A DNA stretch of 64,000 nucleotides from Symbiodinium natans (GCA_905221605.1 CAJNDS010002157.1:62001-126000), one strand, 5' to 3'. Numbered from the stretch's first letter, positions 12,001 to 23,635 are shown. Numbers and translations: made by a program. Notes: generated by a model from the sequence alone, not told the origin.

Positions 12001-13950
12001 CTTCCTTAGCTGCTCCCGGCTGACGTCGTTGAGTCCCTGGACCATCTCGCTCAGCTGCCTGGAAAGCAGCTTGCAGGCAGAAGGCTTCAAGGCCACAACG
12101 GTGCAAAACCCTAAACCCTAAACCCTATAGCCTAGCCCGAAACCCTAAACCCTAGCTAGGCCCTAGCCCTAAACCCTAAACTCAGCGCACCTCTTGAAGT
12201 CTGCCCGGAGCCAGCTTGCCGAAGCACGCAAGGCATCCACGGCCGACTCCTTGGCACAAGCCGGCGTCACCGTACTCTAAACCCCAAACCCTAAAGCCCT
12301 AAACCCTATATAGCACAGTATACTCTACAACCCCCATCATATCGCACAACCGACTACAAGGCCATCGCATCTTCTGCCGCTACTTGTGAGCTTGAGCCCA
12401 AGCTTCTCGGCTGCCGCAATGATGCTCTTCGAGAGCTGGCTGCAAGGCCGCCTCCCGGGACACGGTCTTGATCATGCTCAGCTTCCTCATGCGGGCGCCG
12501 TCATCTTCTTCCTCTCAAATGCGGACATGACCAGCACACATGTATATACTGTATATACAGATACACACACATGATTCATACATATGTATTTATGTTTTTA
12601 AAAATGTCATCCTGTAAGTCTATAATATTGTAGTTTTCCGCGCGAGGAGAAGAGTTCCGGGCGAGGAGAAGAGTTGAGGTTAAAATCTAACAACTCCACA
12701 CCGAAGGTGGGGAACAATGATTTTTAAGAATAGCAAGAGCATTTCCGGCTGGACCCAGTCCTCGTAGGCTGTGCGCTGATCCACGAACCACTTCGCCAGG
12801 GGCGGCAAAGCCTTCTCCGCCAAGCTTTTCATCTCCTGCCAGGGAGGAGAAGGCTTCTGAACTTCTCTTGCAGGGTTTAGGGTTTAGGGTTTAGGGTTTA
12901 GGGTTTAGGGTTTAGGGTTTAGGGTTTAGGGTTTAGGGTACAAATGTGGCTGCACAGCCAGGCTTCGAATCTCTGCCCGTCCAGGATGCAAGACAACGGA
13001 CAGCAATCCACTTCAGGGCACGAAGGTTTAGGGTTTAGGGTTTAGGGTGTAGGGTTTAGGGTTTAGGGTCCGAATAGGAAGCGATCCCTCTCCTCGAAAA
13101 TTTGCTTCGATTGGTCCTGCAGGGCAGAAACCCATCCTTCGAGCAATAACAAAACATCACTGTTAACCGCAGCTGCTGCTCCCTTGCACGAAGCCGTTCC
13201 CCGCATACCCCGCCACAAGTCTTCCGGGCCTCCTTACGCGCATACGCAGCCGCGAAGAGCTGCTCATGTAGAGTGTGGAGCTTGTCCCGAACCGTCGGGT
13301 CGTCCAGGCGCTTCTTCAATGCATCCTTGAGCACTCGTGTCAGGTTGCTGTCACTGTCACCGGTTACAAGGAGGGGAAAGGGATGGGCATGTAGCGTGTG
13401 TGATTTCCAATTGCATGCTACCGCATTAGGAGGGCTTGAGGGTGGCAAAACAAGACTTCGCATTGCTGGGGAGACTCTGAAGCACCTAGGACCTGGCCCA
13501 AAACCTAGCCCAAAACCTTCGAGACCTTCATTCTTACGGAAGTTGGCCTGTCCTGCTTGTCCATCAGCTTCTGTTTGCGCTTCAGGTCACCGAAGGCCAC
13601 GAGGCTGTGCCCTTGGCAGCGTTCCCAAGTCTCTCAAAGTGCTCAGTTCCCGCCCAATCTGCTACATTACCTTGTCACATGGTTGTTCAGAAACCCTTCA
13701 GGACGGCTCGTATTGCGAGCAGGTGCAGCCCAGATGAGGCGTGCAGGATTCTGCACGCCTCCGCGTGCTACTGCGGCGACATGAGGTGAACTAACCCCCT
13801 ATATGCGGCCGTGGATGTGGGTTTGCCTGGCTGCAGGCGACGTGACTATAAGGGTACAATAGCCTCAAACATTCCTACACTCACTTGGCTAGGACCTAGA
13901 AGGTCAGCACCTGTACGGTGGGCCCGGCAAACTCGTCGCGTCAAGAAAAG
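9088..13950 (-). CDS. Gene B copy 2: multi-exon protein with RelA/SpoT-like C-terminal half (complete 3' end)
   Basis: Second copy of the gene at 1-4560, with the 3' end present: the last exon (about 9088-9185) reads QHMYYDVARATDAQELFDKP and ends in TAG at 9088-9090. Other exons: 9415-9465, 9590-9715 (GKQIGEVQFLMQEYL), 9985-10078 (ERFKIVRVKNKFADESL), 10690-10790 (YVCDFLRATIYAADPFALA), 11240-11325, 11420-11545, 11695-11745 (TQAMLCPGKVCER), 11968-12058 (LSEMVQGLNDVSREQL), 12191-12270, 12385-12520, 12740-12835 (EMKSLAEKALPPLAKW), 12942-12990 (RFEAWLCSH), 13080-13165, 13205-13360 and 13535-13770. The intron 12836-12941 is GT-AG and carries a 66-base CCCTAAA array (in sense) absent from copy 1. 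A one-base difference from copy 1 near 11440 shifts the end of the GKHLGLLVAPIKSKDG exon, so either the donor lies before it or one copy is damaged. Confidence 0.6.
12873..12938. repeat. TTTAGGG array inside a gene B intron, copy 2 only
   Basis: Nine and a half perfect units. In sense orientation the donor is GTA directly joined to CCCTAAA, and the acceptor is TCCCTGGCAG. The orthologous copy-1 intron (3551-3605, 55 bases) has the same exon borders and no array. Confidence 0.95.
13024..13069. repeat. TTTAGGG array in a second gene B intron, copy 2 only
   Basis: Six units between the EGWVSALQDQSKQIFEER exon and the RFEAWLCSH exon. Copy 1 has ordinary sequence there (3640-3690). Confidence 0.9.
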
Positions 13951-14029
13951 GTTTATAGGGTTTAGGGTTGAGGGTTTAGGGTTCAGGGTTTAGGGTTTAG
14001 GGAACCCAATCCCAGTCCAGTCCCTAGCA

Positions 14030-17000
14030 CTACAGGCCGCGCGAGAGTCGATTTCGGAGCACGTCGAAACAGACGTAGGCCACGCCGCAGGTGGACCAAA
14101 GGAGGATCAAGACAAAGCACCTGATCCTGGGACTCAGCAACCCAGAACATACAGACTACGGAGAGGATATAATCGGTCGTAATCCATGCAGTGTCACGGT
14201 GTCCTTTTGTTCTCTGCTATATTTTCTTCAGACTCTTCAAGAGCGGCCGAGCATCATTTTGATCTCAGGGCTCAGGTACTCATCTCCAAAACCCCCGCGT
14301 GGCTTCGCCTCCTGCTCGTGCACGGCCACCCGGATGGCAAACAGGACCTGGCCACCACAAACAGGAGACCCTGAGCATCGCGAACCCCTAACAGTTTAGG
14401 GTCCGTAGAGTTAATCGTGGTTAAAAGATGTATAGGGTTAACAGGATTAATAGGGTTTATAAGGTTTACAGGGTTTATAGGGTTTAGGGTTGTTACACAT
14501 CACCAAGATCAGCTGAGTGCCAGACCTTGACCGAGGCCACGATGGCCCAAGGCCAAAAGCTGCAACCCAAGGCCCACAGGGCCGTGTACCAGGAGAGTCC
14601 GAGGTCTGTGTAGAGCAGCTTCCTTATAGGGTGGGGGTAAAGTTTAGGGTATAGGGTTGGGGGTTCTGCCCTGAAGCATCACTCGCAAGTCTTCTAGGCT
14701 TCGGGCAAGAGCTGCACGGCAGAGAGCGTGGACACGAGGCAGCCGGCCAGGCATGCAGCCATGAAGCTTCGAAAGTTGTACTGCATGAAGAGGTCACGGT
14801 GCACCACCGTGGGGCAGCCCCCACCTCCTGCGCAAAGCTCGTCCATGGCATCATTGAAATAGGTCAGGCCATGGATGCTGCCTGTGGATTTCGTGGCCAC
14901 GATGCCCAAGGCCTGACGTGTAAGAGGTTGGCAGCTTGAGAAGGTCCATAAGCAGGAGGCTAGTGCAAAAGTCACGCATGAGTTCGCATTCTTTACAAGC
15001 CAAGCAGCATTATCTGTCAAGAACACGTCCTTCATGTCTACGTCCACGTCTGGCCCACTCAGAACCTAGGATGGCCCAACCCTAAAGGGAAAATCTAAAA
15101 AAAGGTCCCAAAGGCCTCTTGAACCCAAAAAAAGAAAAAACTCAAACGTCCCAAAGGCCTACCTGGGAACCAGGCCGGCCGCCAAGTCTACTGTTCGAAT
15201 GTCGCGGGCCCGGACGCTTGAGGAAGTGAGGGTCAAGCCGACGCCCCGCTTCTCATCGCCCAGCATGTCCACCTTATTAGGCTTCGTTGTATGAGCGCTT
15301 CTAAGGATGCTGTACTGAATATAACTCTTGACCCACAAATAAGTAAAACTTATCAGAGGCCACACAAAAGCCCCCCTTGAACAAAGGAGGTCCACCTCGG
15401 TGAGCTGGAGAGCAGCATCTCTGGTGGTGATCCCTGCGTTGCAGTGCTCGAACGTCGTGTTGGTGACTGTGGCCGAGATGTTGCCGTCCATCACCACCGC
15501 CGTGCCCAGCACATCTTCCATCCTCACGTCGTGGAGCTCCACAGTGCTACCATCCCCGGCAAAGGATTGCAGGCTCACGCCTGCGAGCATGGCTCTCGTC
15601 ACTGTCACCTTGTGCATGGAGAGCTTCCAGCCATTGGTAGCAATCTTGACCTTAGCTTCCCAACGACGGGCTTGATTCCCACGACTTGTCTGAACACAAC
15701 AGCGAGCCGGCTCCGTCCTCTAAGGCCTCTGCGGCACTCCACACATTGCGCAACGTCACGTTATACATGGCGATGTCCAGCTGCGAGCCTGCAAGAAATG
15801 GAACAATGAAACCGAATCTGAGCCTGCAGCTTCCTTCCTCACGTGAAGGGACCGACCAGATCGTGCAGCTTCCAGGTTCAGGAAACCTACCAGCAGGGCC
15901 TGGACATGCCTAAACTCAACTCTAGAGACAGCCTGGGCTTGAGGCCTACTGCACGCACAGCACACACGGCACTGAGGGGAGGGACCTTGAGACACCTGGA
16001 CGAACGCGGTGCGTAGATTGAGGACCGTCAGGTCTCGCAGGTCCAATTTGCTGTCACGCCCACGGAAATCAATGGAGGTCTGCACTGTGGAGCTGTGCAA
16101 GGCAAAGGATGCATTGTCCATACGACGGAAATCCACACAGGCTCCCTCACACGGGCCCAACTGCGAGTTGCGAACTCTCACCTCTTTTGCCCTCCAGGCA
16201 TCCAATCTGTATTGGCCGCTGAGTGTGCAGCTCTCCAGGCTCCAGGAGCCGCCGGATCCCGTAACCAAGCGCGTGTCATTTAGTGTTGAGCCGATGACAT
16301 TCAGGGAATCTGAGTGGATGTCAGAGTTGTTCAGAGTGGAGTTGGTGACGGCCACTGCGTGTTCGGTATGTACGTCTACTTTTGAGGCCTTCACTTCGTG
16401 CATGATCGCCTGCCCAAGGATCCTCACAGAAAGCAGCTCAAGCTCTCTGACCGTCAGCTTGGAAGACGAAGCCGATGAACGCACGATCCAGCTCCGGATT
16501 TGGGTGCCTGGCTCGCCCTGGAGCTCCAGGCTTGCCGGCGTGGGAATCTGAAAATATTCACCTCCGCCATCATGGACCTCACTCCAGAGCAGTTTCCCCT
16601 GCAGAACCTGCAACTGCAAAAGGCCTCTAACCCACTGCGCAAGCCGAGGGGCTCCGGGCGCGAGCTTCAGGCGCACAGGCTCCGAGCTGTTTGGGGGGAA
16701 GGTCAGATTGGAGAGCAGGGCGGTCAGGTTGATCACCTCCGACGAAGTGTCGGGCCTCAAGGTGGAACACTTTCACAGTGAGAAATCCAGGAGCTTATAA
16801 ACCCTACAAAAAACTTTGTAAACCCTAGAAACACAAAAAAAGACCCTACATAAACCTTGTAAACACTCTATAAACCCTTAAAAAACCCCGTAGGGCAGAT
16901 ATCAAGTCGAGGCGCTCAGGTGTGGGATGGGGCTGGGTACTCTCGACCTGCAAGGCCGCAGTCTCCGCGAGCTGCGTTTCCCGGTGTGCCAGGGCGAGCC

Positions 17001-17170
17001 CCGCGCCCGCACCCAAGATGAACAGATAAAGCAGCACGCCGTCGCTGCTTATCTGCAAGGCGGAAGCAATTAAGCAGAAAGGATGGGGGATGCACAGCTT
17101 AGGAGGTCATTTCGTCTGTGTCGCAGCGGTGCTGGGGGCCTTTCGCATTGTGCGAAGAGCCAGCATTCAC
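14030..17170 (-). CDS. Gene A copy 2: secreted/membrane beta-helix-like protein
   Basis: Duplicate of 4637-7760. Exons: about 16906-17055 (anchor), 15990-16755 (long beta-helix exon), about 15895-15925, 15690-15798, 15375-15645, 15163-15272, 14694-15065, 14520-14612, 14230-14365 and 14030-14138; stop TAG at 14030-14032. The intron 15066-15162 has a GT donor after VPR and a CCTAG acceptor. From about 13,353 to 16,400 it is almost identical to copy 1 (I count only scattered single-base changes), whereas the first third of the long exon differs by many substitutions that keep the frame (for example EYFQIPTPASLELQ against EVFGIPESASLELQ). That pattern indicates a translated gene under constraint in both copies. 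Function unknown; a cell-surface or secreted role is inferred only from sequons and hydrophobic segments. Confidence 0.65.
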
Positions 17171-17451
17171 TAAGCCAGCTTTCAGTGCAGTCCTCAGTCA
17201 CACCAGAACTGCAGGCTCTGTAGATACTACTTCCACCTATCCTGCACGCTACGCCGCACGTATGGCCGTGATCCATACTTACAGTGCAAGATTTGAGTAC
17301 AAGCTACAATACTCTGTGCTGATGGGAACTGGAGAGGCTGGGAGGTGGGAGCTTGTGGGAGGCTGGGGAGGCTGGGCGGCGGGAGGTCGACGCCACATCT
17401 GCTTGCATCCTGCTGCACCCAAGCGAACTTTACGGCAATGCCTCTACACAG

Positions 17452-17558
17452 TGGGATGTTCCCCCTTACACTAACAGTCCTAATAGGGGGATTATAACTG
17501 GTGGGGGCACTATAATCGCCATTAAGGACTGTTAGTATAAGGGGGAACATATCCCAAC
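17452..17558. mobile_element. GGGATGTTCC inverted-repeat element
   Basis: Left end GTGGGATGTTCCCCCTTAC, right end GGGGGAACATATCCCAAC; internal ACAGTCCTAATAG pairs with TTAAGGACTGT. A partial right half (AAGGACTGTTAGTATAAGG to ACATCCC) is repeated at 17,596-17,627 after a short CCCTAAA run, in copy 2 only. Confidence 0.85.
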
Positions 17559-18159
17559 CTAAAACCCTCAACCCTAAACCCTAAACCCTAAACCCAAGGA
17601 CTGTTAGTATAAGGGGGAACATCCCAGACTAAATCAATCCAAGGCTCACATGGACAGGGAACTTGACCAACCACACGGGGGAGTTATTGGCTCAGCGACA
17701 CGGCTTGAGCCAATCTCAGCCATGTGCAGTTTAAGGAAAGCTGATGGCATGAACCCAGCTTTGGGTTTAGGGTTTAGGGTTCAGGGTTCAGGGTTCAGGG
17801 TTCAGCTTGTGGTAGGGTAGGGGGGCTCAAAGAAGACTTGGACAGCTTTGTTTTGCACAGCTTTTCTGCAGCAGTGTGCCGCCATCGGCTGCAACTCTCT
17901 CGACTGGCATCTTGCAAGGCAACACGCAGGGCGTTGCTGGAAGGCGCATGAGCTTCCGAACTTGTGGCCGCTCCAAGGCCCGCAAGCCCACCAAATCCTA
18001 CAGCCCTAAGCCAGCCCTGAACCCTGCAACGCTCCGACAACCCTAAAACCAAATCCCCTTAAAAGGCCGTTAAAAGACCTGAGTTAACCAAGCGTTTTTC
18101 ATCCTTTGGAATGCATACAAACCACTTTTTATACTACCTAGGGAGGCCTAAGCCCTAAG

Positions 18160-19060
18160 CCCTAACCTAAACCCTAAACCCTAAACCCTGAACCCTAAAC
18201 CCTAAACCCTAAACCCTAAACCCCTGTTCCTTTTGCCTGGCAAGCCTCTGCCAGATGGGAGGGGGGCCTGAAGCTTCGCTTCCAGGCCACCGCCGACGCG
18301 CGGGGCGCAGGTTTATGAGGGTTTTAGGCAGTTTTAGGGTTTGGGGTTTAGGGTTTAGGGTTTCGGGTTTGGGGTTTAGGGTTTAGGGTCTAGGGTTTGG
18401 GGTTTAGGGTTTAGGGTTTGGGGTTTAGGGTTTGGGGTTTAGGGTTAGGGGCTTAGGGTTTGGGATTCAGGGTTGCGTCTGGAGTCTGTAATTACTTGGG
18501 TTAAGGGTTCCCCACCACCACCCGTGTGGTTATCCTGTGGTTCATGGTCCGTGGTTCACGACGTTCATGGTGGGTTCGACGTTGCTCGGCGCTGTCGCTG
18601 GATTCAGGGTTAGTCGTTGGGGCTTGGGGTTTTCACTCTACCCCCCGCGGTTCATGGCGGGTTCCGGGTTTAAATTGGGGTTTCGGGCCTGCGTCCCAAT
18701 TCAAAAGAAGGTGGTGCTGAGCATCTGCAAAAATGGCCGGCTCAGCCCGGACACCACGGGCTTCTAGGCAAGTCGTCCGCGACTTGCCTTGAGTCATGCA
18801 GGTTTAGGGGTTTAGGGGTTTAGGGGTTTAGGGGTTTAGGGGTTTAGGGTTTATAGGGCTTATAGGGTTTAGGGTTTAGGTCTTGTTAAGGCTGCCCATG
18901 GAACCCTACTGCATCGCACAAGCATATATCACAAAAAGAACAAAAAAAGCCACTCAGGCTTCAACAGCAAATGCGCTTGGGTACTCCTCAACACAGTCTG
19001 GTATGATCTCATGCCGCCTAAAGCTGGGAACCATCAAAAGCCCTTGAAAGCTCCCTAAAC
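18160..19060. other. Telomere-type and degenerate GGTTTAGG sequence, no gene seen
   Basis: 18,160-18,220 is CCCTAAA; 18,310-18,470 alternates TTTAGGG with TTTGGGG; 18,800-18,880 is GGTTTAGGGG and related. Between them, 18,480-18,770 is G/T-rich degenerate sequence (GGTTCATGG words) with open frames that look like translated repeats. I see no supported exon. Confidence 0.6.
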
Positions 19061-19061
19061 C

Positions 19062-19364
19062 TCAAACACTAAACCCTAAACCGCAGTGAATGTTGGCAAG
19101 GACATGCAACACGAGCAGACGTTTACAATGCGACAAGGCTTCGAAAATGTCGAACGCATGAAGTTGGGATCTCTGTAAACCTTCACGAAGCAACACCACG
19201 GCCCTAGAAAACTGGCCTACCAGGGCCGACCAACCTCTACGAATTCCGAAACATCGCAAACTCATCGCAAGCAACACAAAACACAACAAACATTCTGGAA
19301 ATCCACACGCGGCCGCAAGGACGCGTCCGAAGAATCGCCAACTAGGAAGACTGGGCACAGACAC
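19062..19364 (-). CDS. Hypothetical exon, hydrophobic
   Basis: A 100-codon minus-strand frame free of telomeric repeat over most of its length, reading GRVLAAACGFPECLLCFVLL and later LLREGLQRSQLHAFDIFEAL. One likely membrane segment near residues 15-35. Not recognised. Its 3' end runs into CCCTAAA at 19,070-19,080, so a donor probably lies near 19,085. Confidence 0.4.
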   Translation of the reverse strand: MSVPSLPSWRFFGRVLAAACGFPECLLCFVLLAMSLRCFGIRRGWSALVGQFSRAVVLLREGLQRSQLHAFDIFEALSHCKRLLVLHVLANIHCGLGFSV

Positions 19365-19394
19365 AATCGGGGAGAATCGGGAAATTTATTGAAC

Positions 19395-19640
19395 TTTGTA
19401 GCGTTGAGGCGTTGAGCTGCAGGAACCGGTCTTTTAACTCTCTTCTAATAATAATATGTCCTAAAGGTAAAGCATATGGTCTTTTTACTATTGTTACCTT
19501 CATGATTCATGACATTGTATTATGCGGAAAGGAAATAATATTATTAGTGCTATTCCTGCGGGCAAATACGATATTCAAAGGGCCCGCAATAACCGTACGC
19601 ATTAACTATCCGAGTCTGGTTTAATTATTTAGGTTCCAGG
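19395..19640. other. AT-rich island unlike its surroundings
   Basis: About 240 bases with little G+C and no heptamer repeat, including TCTTCTAATAATAATATG and GGAAATAATATTATTAGTGC. It carries a 70-codon plus-strand frame (MSCRNRSFNSLLIIICPKGK) that I do not trust as nuclear. Composition suggests transfer from an organelle genome or an old transposon; nothing in it was recognised. Confidence 0.35.
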
Positions 19641-19849
19641 TAAACCCTACATCCGAAACCGTACACCCCTTAACCCTTAAACCAAAAACCCCAGGGCAGT
19701 TCGATTCTATCTGCCCTTTGGCTTGGCAAGGTTCAATGGTTCTGGGTTTCGGGTTTAGGAGTTGCAGGGTTTAGGGTTTAATGAGGGTTTAGGACGTAGG
19801 GTTTAGGGTTCAGGGTTAAGGGCTTAGCGATAGGGTTTAGGTTTAGGAT

Positions 19850-21184
19850 GTAGTTTAAGAGCTCGTGGGCTTGTTGGCCCTCGGCCGGTCTCAGCACCTG
19901 CGGCGCACGAGACAGCTGATCTTCAGCCGCCATCAGCGCCGCGGTAGTGTACAGCGTGCTGCCTGACAAGATGCTTTTTGGTCAAAAAGGGCTTCGAAGG
20001 GAACATAAGCCAAAAACAAAAAGGGAACATGGGCCTACTCCGGAGGCTGGGAGCCGAGTGCACTTATTTGGGGGGAATGGTGAAGACCTAACTTCCTCCT
20101 CCAAGGGTTCAAACTGCTGTTAACAACAACGGGCAGAGCCCCTGGCTCCAAGCCAAACCATGTCTCTGGGCCTTGAGCTCAGCGAGGGCAGCATCACTCC
20201 GCCTTGCCTCTCCAGAAAGTTTCGGTCTTATGGGCTTACGAGTTGTGGGGCTTATAGACTTTAGACCCAGATCTCATGGCTTAGATGGAGTTTCGGGGTT
20301 TCTGGGTGTAGAAATTCGTTTGGTTGAGTGAGTGCTCAAGGGCCCCACTGAAACTACCAGCCACATCCCCCACGAACCTGGAGAAAACAACAGGAGCAAT
20401 CTGTTTCTGTTGATGGGGCTCCAGAAGGGAAGCCAGCTCTTAAACAGGGAACAAAGCAATGCATTGTCATCCGAGTGCACGTAGAACAACGGAAAGTCCC
20501 GTTTTGGGTGCTTGATTCTACGTGAGGGTACACCTCCTTCAGGTATTGGGCTGTCTGGGAGCTCCTGCTTCCTGAACCTTCTAAACTTCTAAACCCTGCA
20601 CCCTATACCTCACAAGCCCCTCCTGCTTCCAGCTTTCGAAGAATGTCTTCTGGATTCTGAGTTTGAGATGCCTGGCGAACGCACGGGGGGGCCGGGTGAG
20701 CGCTTGGGGGGGCATTGCTTGGGGTGTCAAGGCAAGAATTTGGGGTTTGGGGTTCAAAAGGTTGGGGATGTGCTGGGATGATTAAAACCCAAGACCGTAA
20801 AGAACCCCGTCCTTTCAACTGTCTGCAGTCTCCCAGCCCTAAACCCTAAACCCTAAACCCTCAACCCTACACCCTAAACCCTTGTGGTCTTAGCAGGGCT
20901 GGGCGGAGGCTCCTTGCAGAAGATGCTTTCTTTAAATGCCAGGAGCTCCGTGCCGTGTGGTTTCTTCTGACGACTGCCATTGCAGAAAAGTGCGAACCCT
21001 GCTGATGCTGAAATCTTTGGCATTTCGAACCCGGAAATTTGATACCCGCGACACAATGCGATGATTCTACCAAGCCTGCAACTCGACCCAGAAAAAAACC
21101 TTCGGAAGAAATGACTATGCACAGCACCTTGAGAACGCGCTCGACTTCTTGGCAGCCTTCCTCATGGTGAGCTTTGAGCTTCAT
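19850..21184 (-). CDS. Gene C: multi-exon protein of unknown function
   Basis: Minus-strand islands in order: 21,125-21,184 (MKLKAHHEEGCQEVERVLK, a plausible start), 20,890-21,080 (GRIIALCRGYQISGFEMPK and GTELLAFKESIFCKE; acceptor GTTGCAG), 20,610-20,700 (SQTQNPEDILRKLEAGG), 20,330-20,520 (LFYVHSDDNALLCSLFKSWL), 20,090-20,215 (RRSDAALAELKAQRHGLAW) and 19,855-19,970 (TLYTTAALMAAEDQLSRAPQ). Telomere-like repeats lie between the islands, as in gene B. Whether all belong to one transcript, and whether the frame at 19,062-19,364 is its last exon, is not shown. No domain recognised. Confidence 0.45.
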
Positions 21185-21289
21185 GGTTTTGGGTTTAGGG
21201 TTTAGGGTGCTTCGGAAACATGGGGGCTTAGGGTTTCGGACTTATCGGCTTTAGGGGTTGCAGCGTTCGGGTTCAGGTTGCAGCCTCAA

Positions 21290-21520
21290 CCCTGCAAGGG
21301 GCTAAGCCCTCCCCCCCCCACCCCTGAAAAAAACAATGTAAATACGTAGCGTTAACATGTATGTACATGTAATCATATATGATAATAGTACACTATAATG
21401 TGGTATAGTATGACATAAGAAGAAATACAACACATACATACATGTATATATATATATGGGCGTCCGCCTATTGCGGTTCCCCCTTATTTTTTTAGGTTTA
21501 CATAAATGTATATATTTTAA
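21290..21520. repeat. Low-complexity block
   Basis: C9 run at about 21,310, GTATGTACATGTAATC and TATATATATATA stretches. No gene seen. Confidence 0.7.
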
Positions 21521-23615
21521 CCCTAAACCATCGTTATAACCACAGCAACAAGTCGATGATGATGTAGGTACCCCAAACCTATAAGGTTAAGTTTGACAGG
21601 TTTAGGGCTTAAGATTCAGGCATTAAAACGTAAACCCGCAATGAAACCTAAACCCTAACCGTTCAACCCGATAGAGTTAAGGTTAAGCGGTTAGGGTTTA
21701 AGATTTAGGTGTGTTTAAACTTTAAACCTAAACCCATAGAGATTTAACCTTAAGGGTTGAAAGTTCGGGCAGTTAAACCTTAACCCTGAACCGTTTAGGG
21801 TCAGAACCCTAAAACCCGACAGGGCTCTACAAGCAACAAAGGTTTTGACCCTAAAGGGTGCTGAAGGTATACATGCCCAGACCTTAGGTTTTCTTGAACC
21901 ATTCAACCCTACAGGGTTTAAAGGCTTAGGGTTTAAGGTTTAGGCATTACCTGTACGATAGAACCTTAAAGCCCTATAGGGCTTGGGGCTTAGATCCCTA
22001 AACCTTGAATCCCATAGGGCTATGCCTACGTTTGTAGGGCTTTCTTCCCGGTGACGTGAGAATACTGTGAGCAAATGTCCTTTTCACTACTTCCTGGGAT
22101 TCAAAATATAAACAAACCATATCGTTATATGATAGAATTCAGGTTTTGCTTATCGGGGGATGGTTGCTTGAGCTATCTTAGGTAAGGTAAGGATTTTAGG
22201 ATAGAGGTTTTGTTTTGCTTTTTGGGGCGTGATGGGGTTACCCTCATTTTCTTATAGGCTATTTACATGTATATAAATCAAACCCTGAACCATAGTTATA
22301 ACCGCAGCAAGAAGTTATAACCTTGTCATAAAGAAATTTCCGCAGAGCTCGTCAAATCCGATCATGATGTAGGCGCCCCAACCCTAGAGGGTTAAGGTTG
22401 ACAGGTTTAGGGTTGAAGATTGAGGCATTTAAACCTAAGCCGGCAATTCAACCTAAACCCGAACCTTTAAACCCTATAGAGTTAAGGTTTAAGGGGTTGG
22501 GGTTTAGGACTTAGGCATTTAAAACGAAAACTCAAAAAGTTTCAATCTTAAGTGTTTGAAGTTCGGGCATTCAGACCTTAACCCTGATTCGTTTAGGGTC
22601 AGAACCGTGAAACCCTATAGGGCTCCCAAAGGTTCAAAGATTTTAACCCTAAAGGGTACTGAAGGTATACATGCCCTTAGGTTGTCGAACCATTGAACCC
22701 TATAGGGTTTAACGGTTTAGGTTTAAGGTTTGGGCATTAATTACCTATACAATAGAACCTTAAAACCCCAGAGCGCTTGGGGCTCAAATCCCCAAACCTT
22801 GAATGCCATAGGGTTATGCCTACGTTTGTAGCGCTTTCGTCCCGGTGACGCGAGAATACTGTGAGCAAATGTCCTTCCACTACTTCATGGGATTCAAAAT
22901 ATAAACAAAGAGGATAATTCAAGTTTTGCTTATCGGGGGATGGTTGCTGGAGCTATCTTAGGTAAGGTAAAGATTTTAGGATAGAGTTTTTGTTTTGCTT
23001 GAGCTATCTTAGGTAAGGTAAAGATTTTAGGATAGAGGTTTTGTTTTGCTTTTTGGGGCGTGATGGGGTTACCGTTACCCTCATTTTCTTATAGGCTAAT
23101 TTACATGTATATCAATCAAATCCTGAACCATAGTTATAACCGCAGCAAAAAGTTATAACCTTGTCATGTGCATATATCCGCAGAGCTCGTCACTTTCACT
23201 ACTTGCTGGGATTCAACATATACACAAACTATATCGTTAAATGATGGAATTCAGGAATTGCGTATCGGGGGATGGTTGCTTGAGATATTTTAGCTAAGGT
23301 AAAGTATTTGGGATATTTCGCTTGTTGGGGGCGTGATGGGGCTCCCCTTATTCTTATGGGTTTACATAAGTGTATAAAAATCAAACCCTAACCCATAGTT
23401 ATAACCACAGCAATAAGTTATAACCTTGTCATATAGAAATTTCCGCAGAGCTCGTCAAATCCGATCTTGATGTAGGCGCCCCAACCCTAGAGGGTTAAGG
23501 TTGACAGGTTTAGGGTTTAAGATTGAGGCACTTAAACCTAAGCCGGCAATTCAACCTAAACCCGAAGCTTTAAGCCCTATAGAGTTAAAGTTTAAGAGTT
23601 AGGGTTTAAGGCGCA
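21521..23615. repeat. Degenerate tandem array, about 0.8 kb unit, four starts
   Basis: The phrase AACCATAGTTATAACCGCAGCAA recurs (with changes) at about 21,526, 22,288, 23,125 and 23,388; intervals are roughly 762, 837 and 264 bases. Each full unit continues with a GATGTAGG..CCCCAACC block, GGTTAAGGTTGACAGG, and a CAAATGTCCTT..CACTACTTC..GGGATTCAA block followed by TATCGGGGGATGGTTGC. No coding frame persists across units. The interspersed GGTTTAAGG words are telomere-like but decayed. A 58-base direct repeat (GAGCTATCTTAGGTAAGG) is nested at about 22,950-23,040. Confidence 0.8.
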
Positions 23616-23635
23616 ATCCCATATAGTATACGTAT

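Larger units (their letters stand above)
1..18160. repeat. Tandem two-gene duplication, unit about 9.1-9.4 kb
   Basis: The first 60 bases recur at 9124-9183, and homology runs in register through 8690 against 18,160. The offset is 9123 at the left end, 9393 in the centre (4418 matches 13811) and 9387 from about 5772, so indels lie mainly outside the central tract. Copy 1 lacks its left end because of the window edge. Both copies carry gene A then gene B on the minus strand. Confidence 0.95.

Noticed and set aside
17695-17725. Spliced-leader relic (TTGGCTCAAG on the minus strand)
   Set aside because: Only about 11 bases resemble the dinoflagellate leader, copy 1 lacks one of them, and the site lies in a candidate exon.
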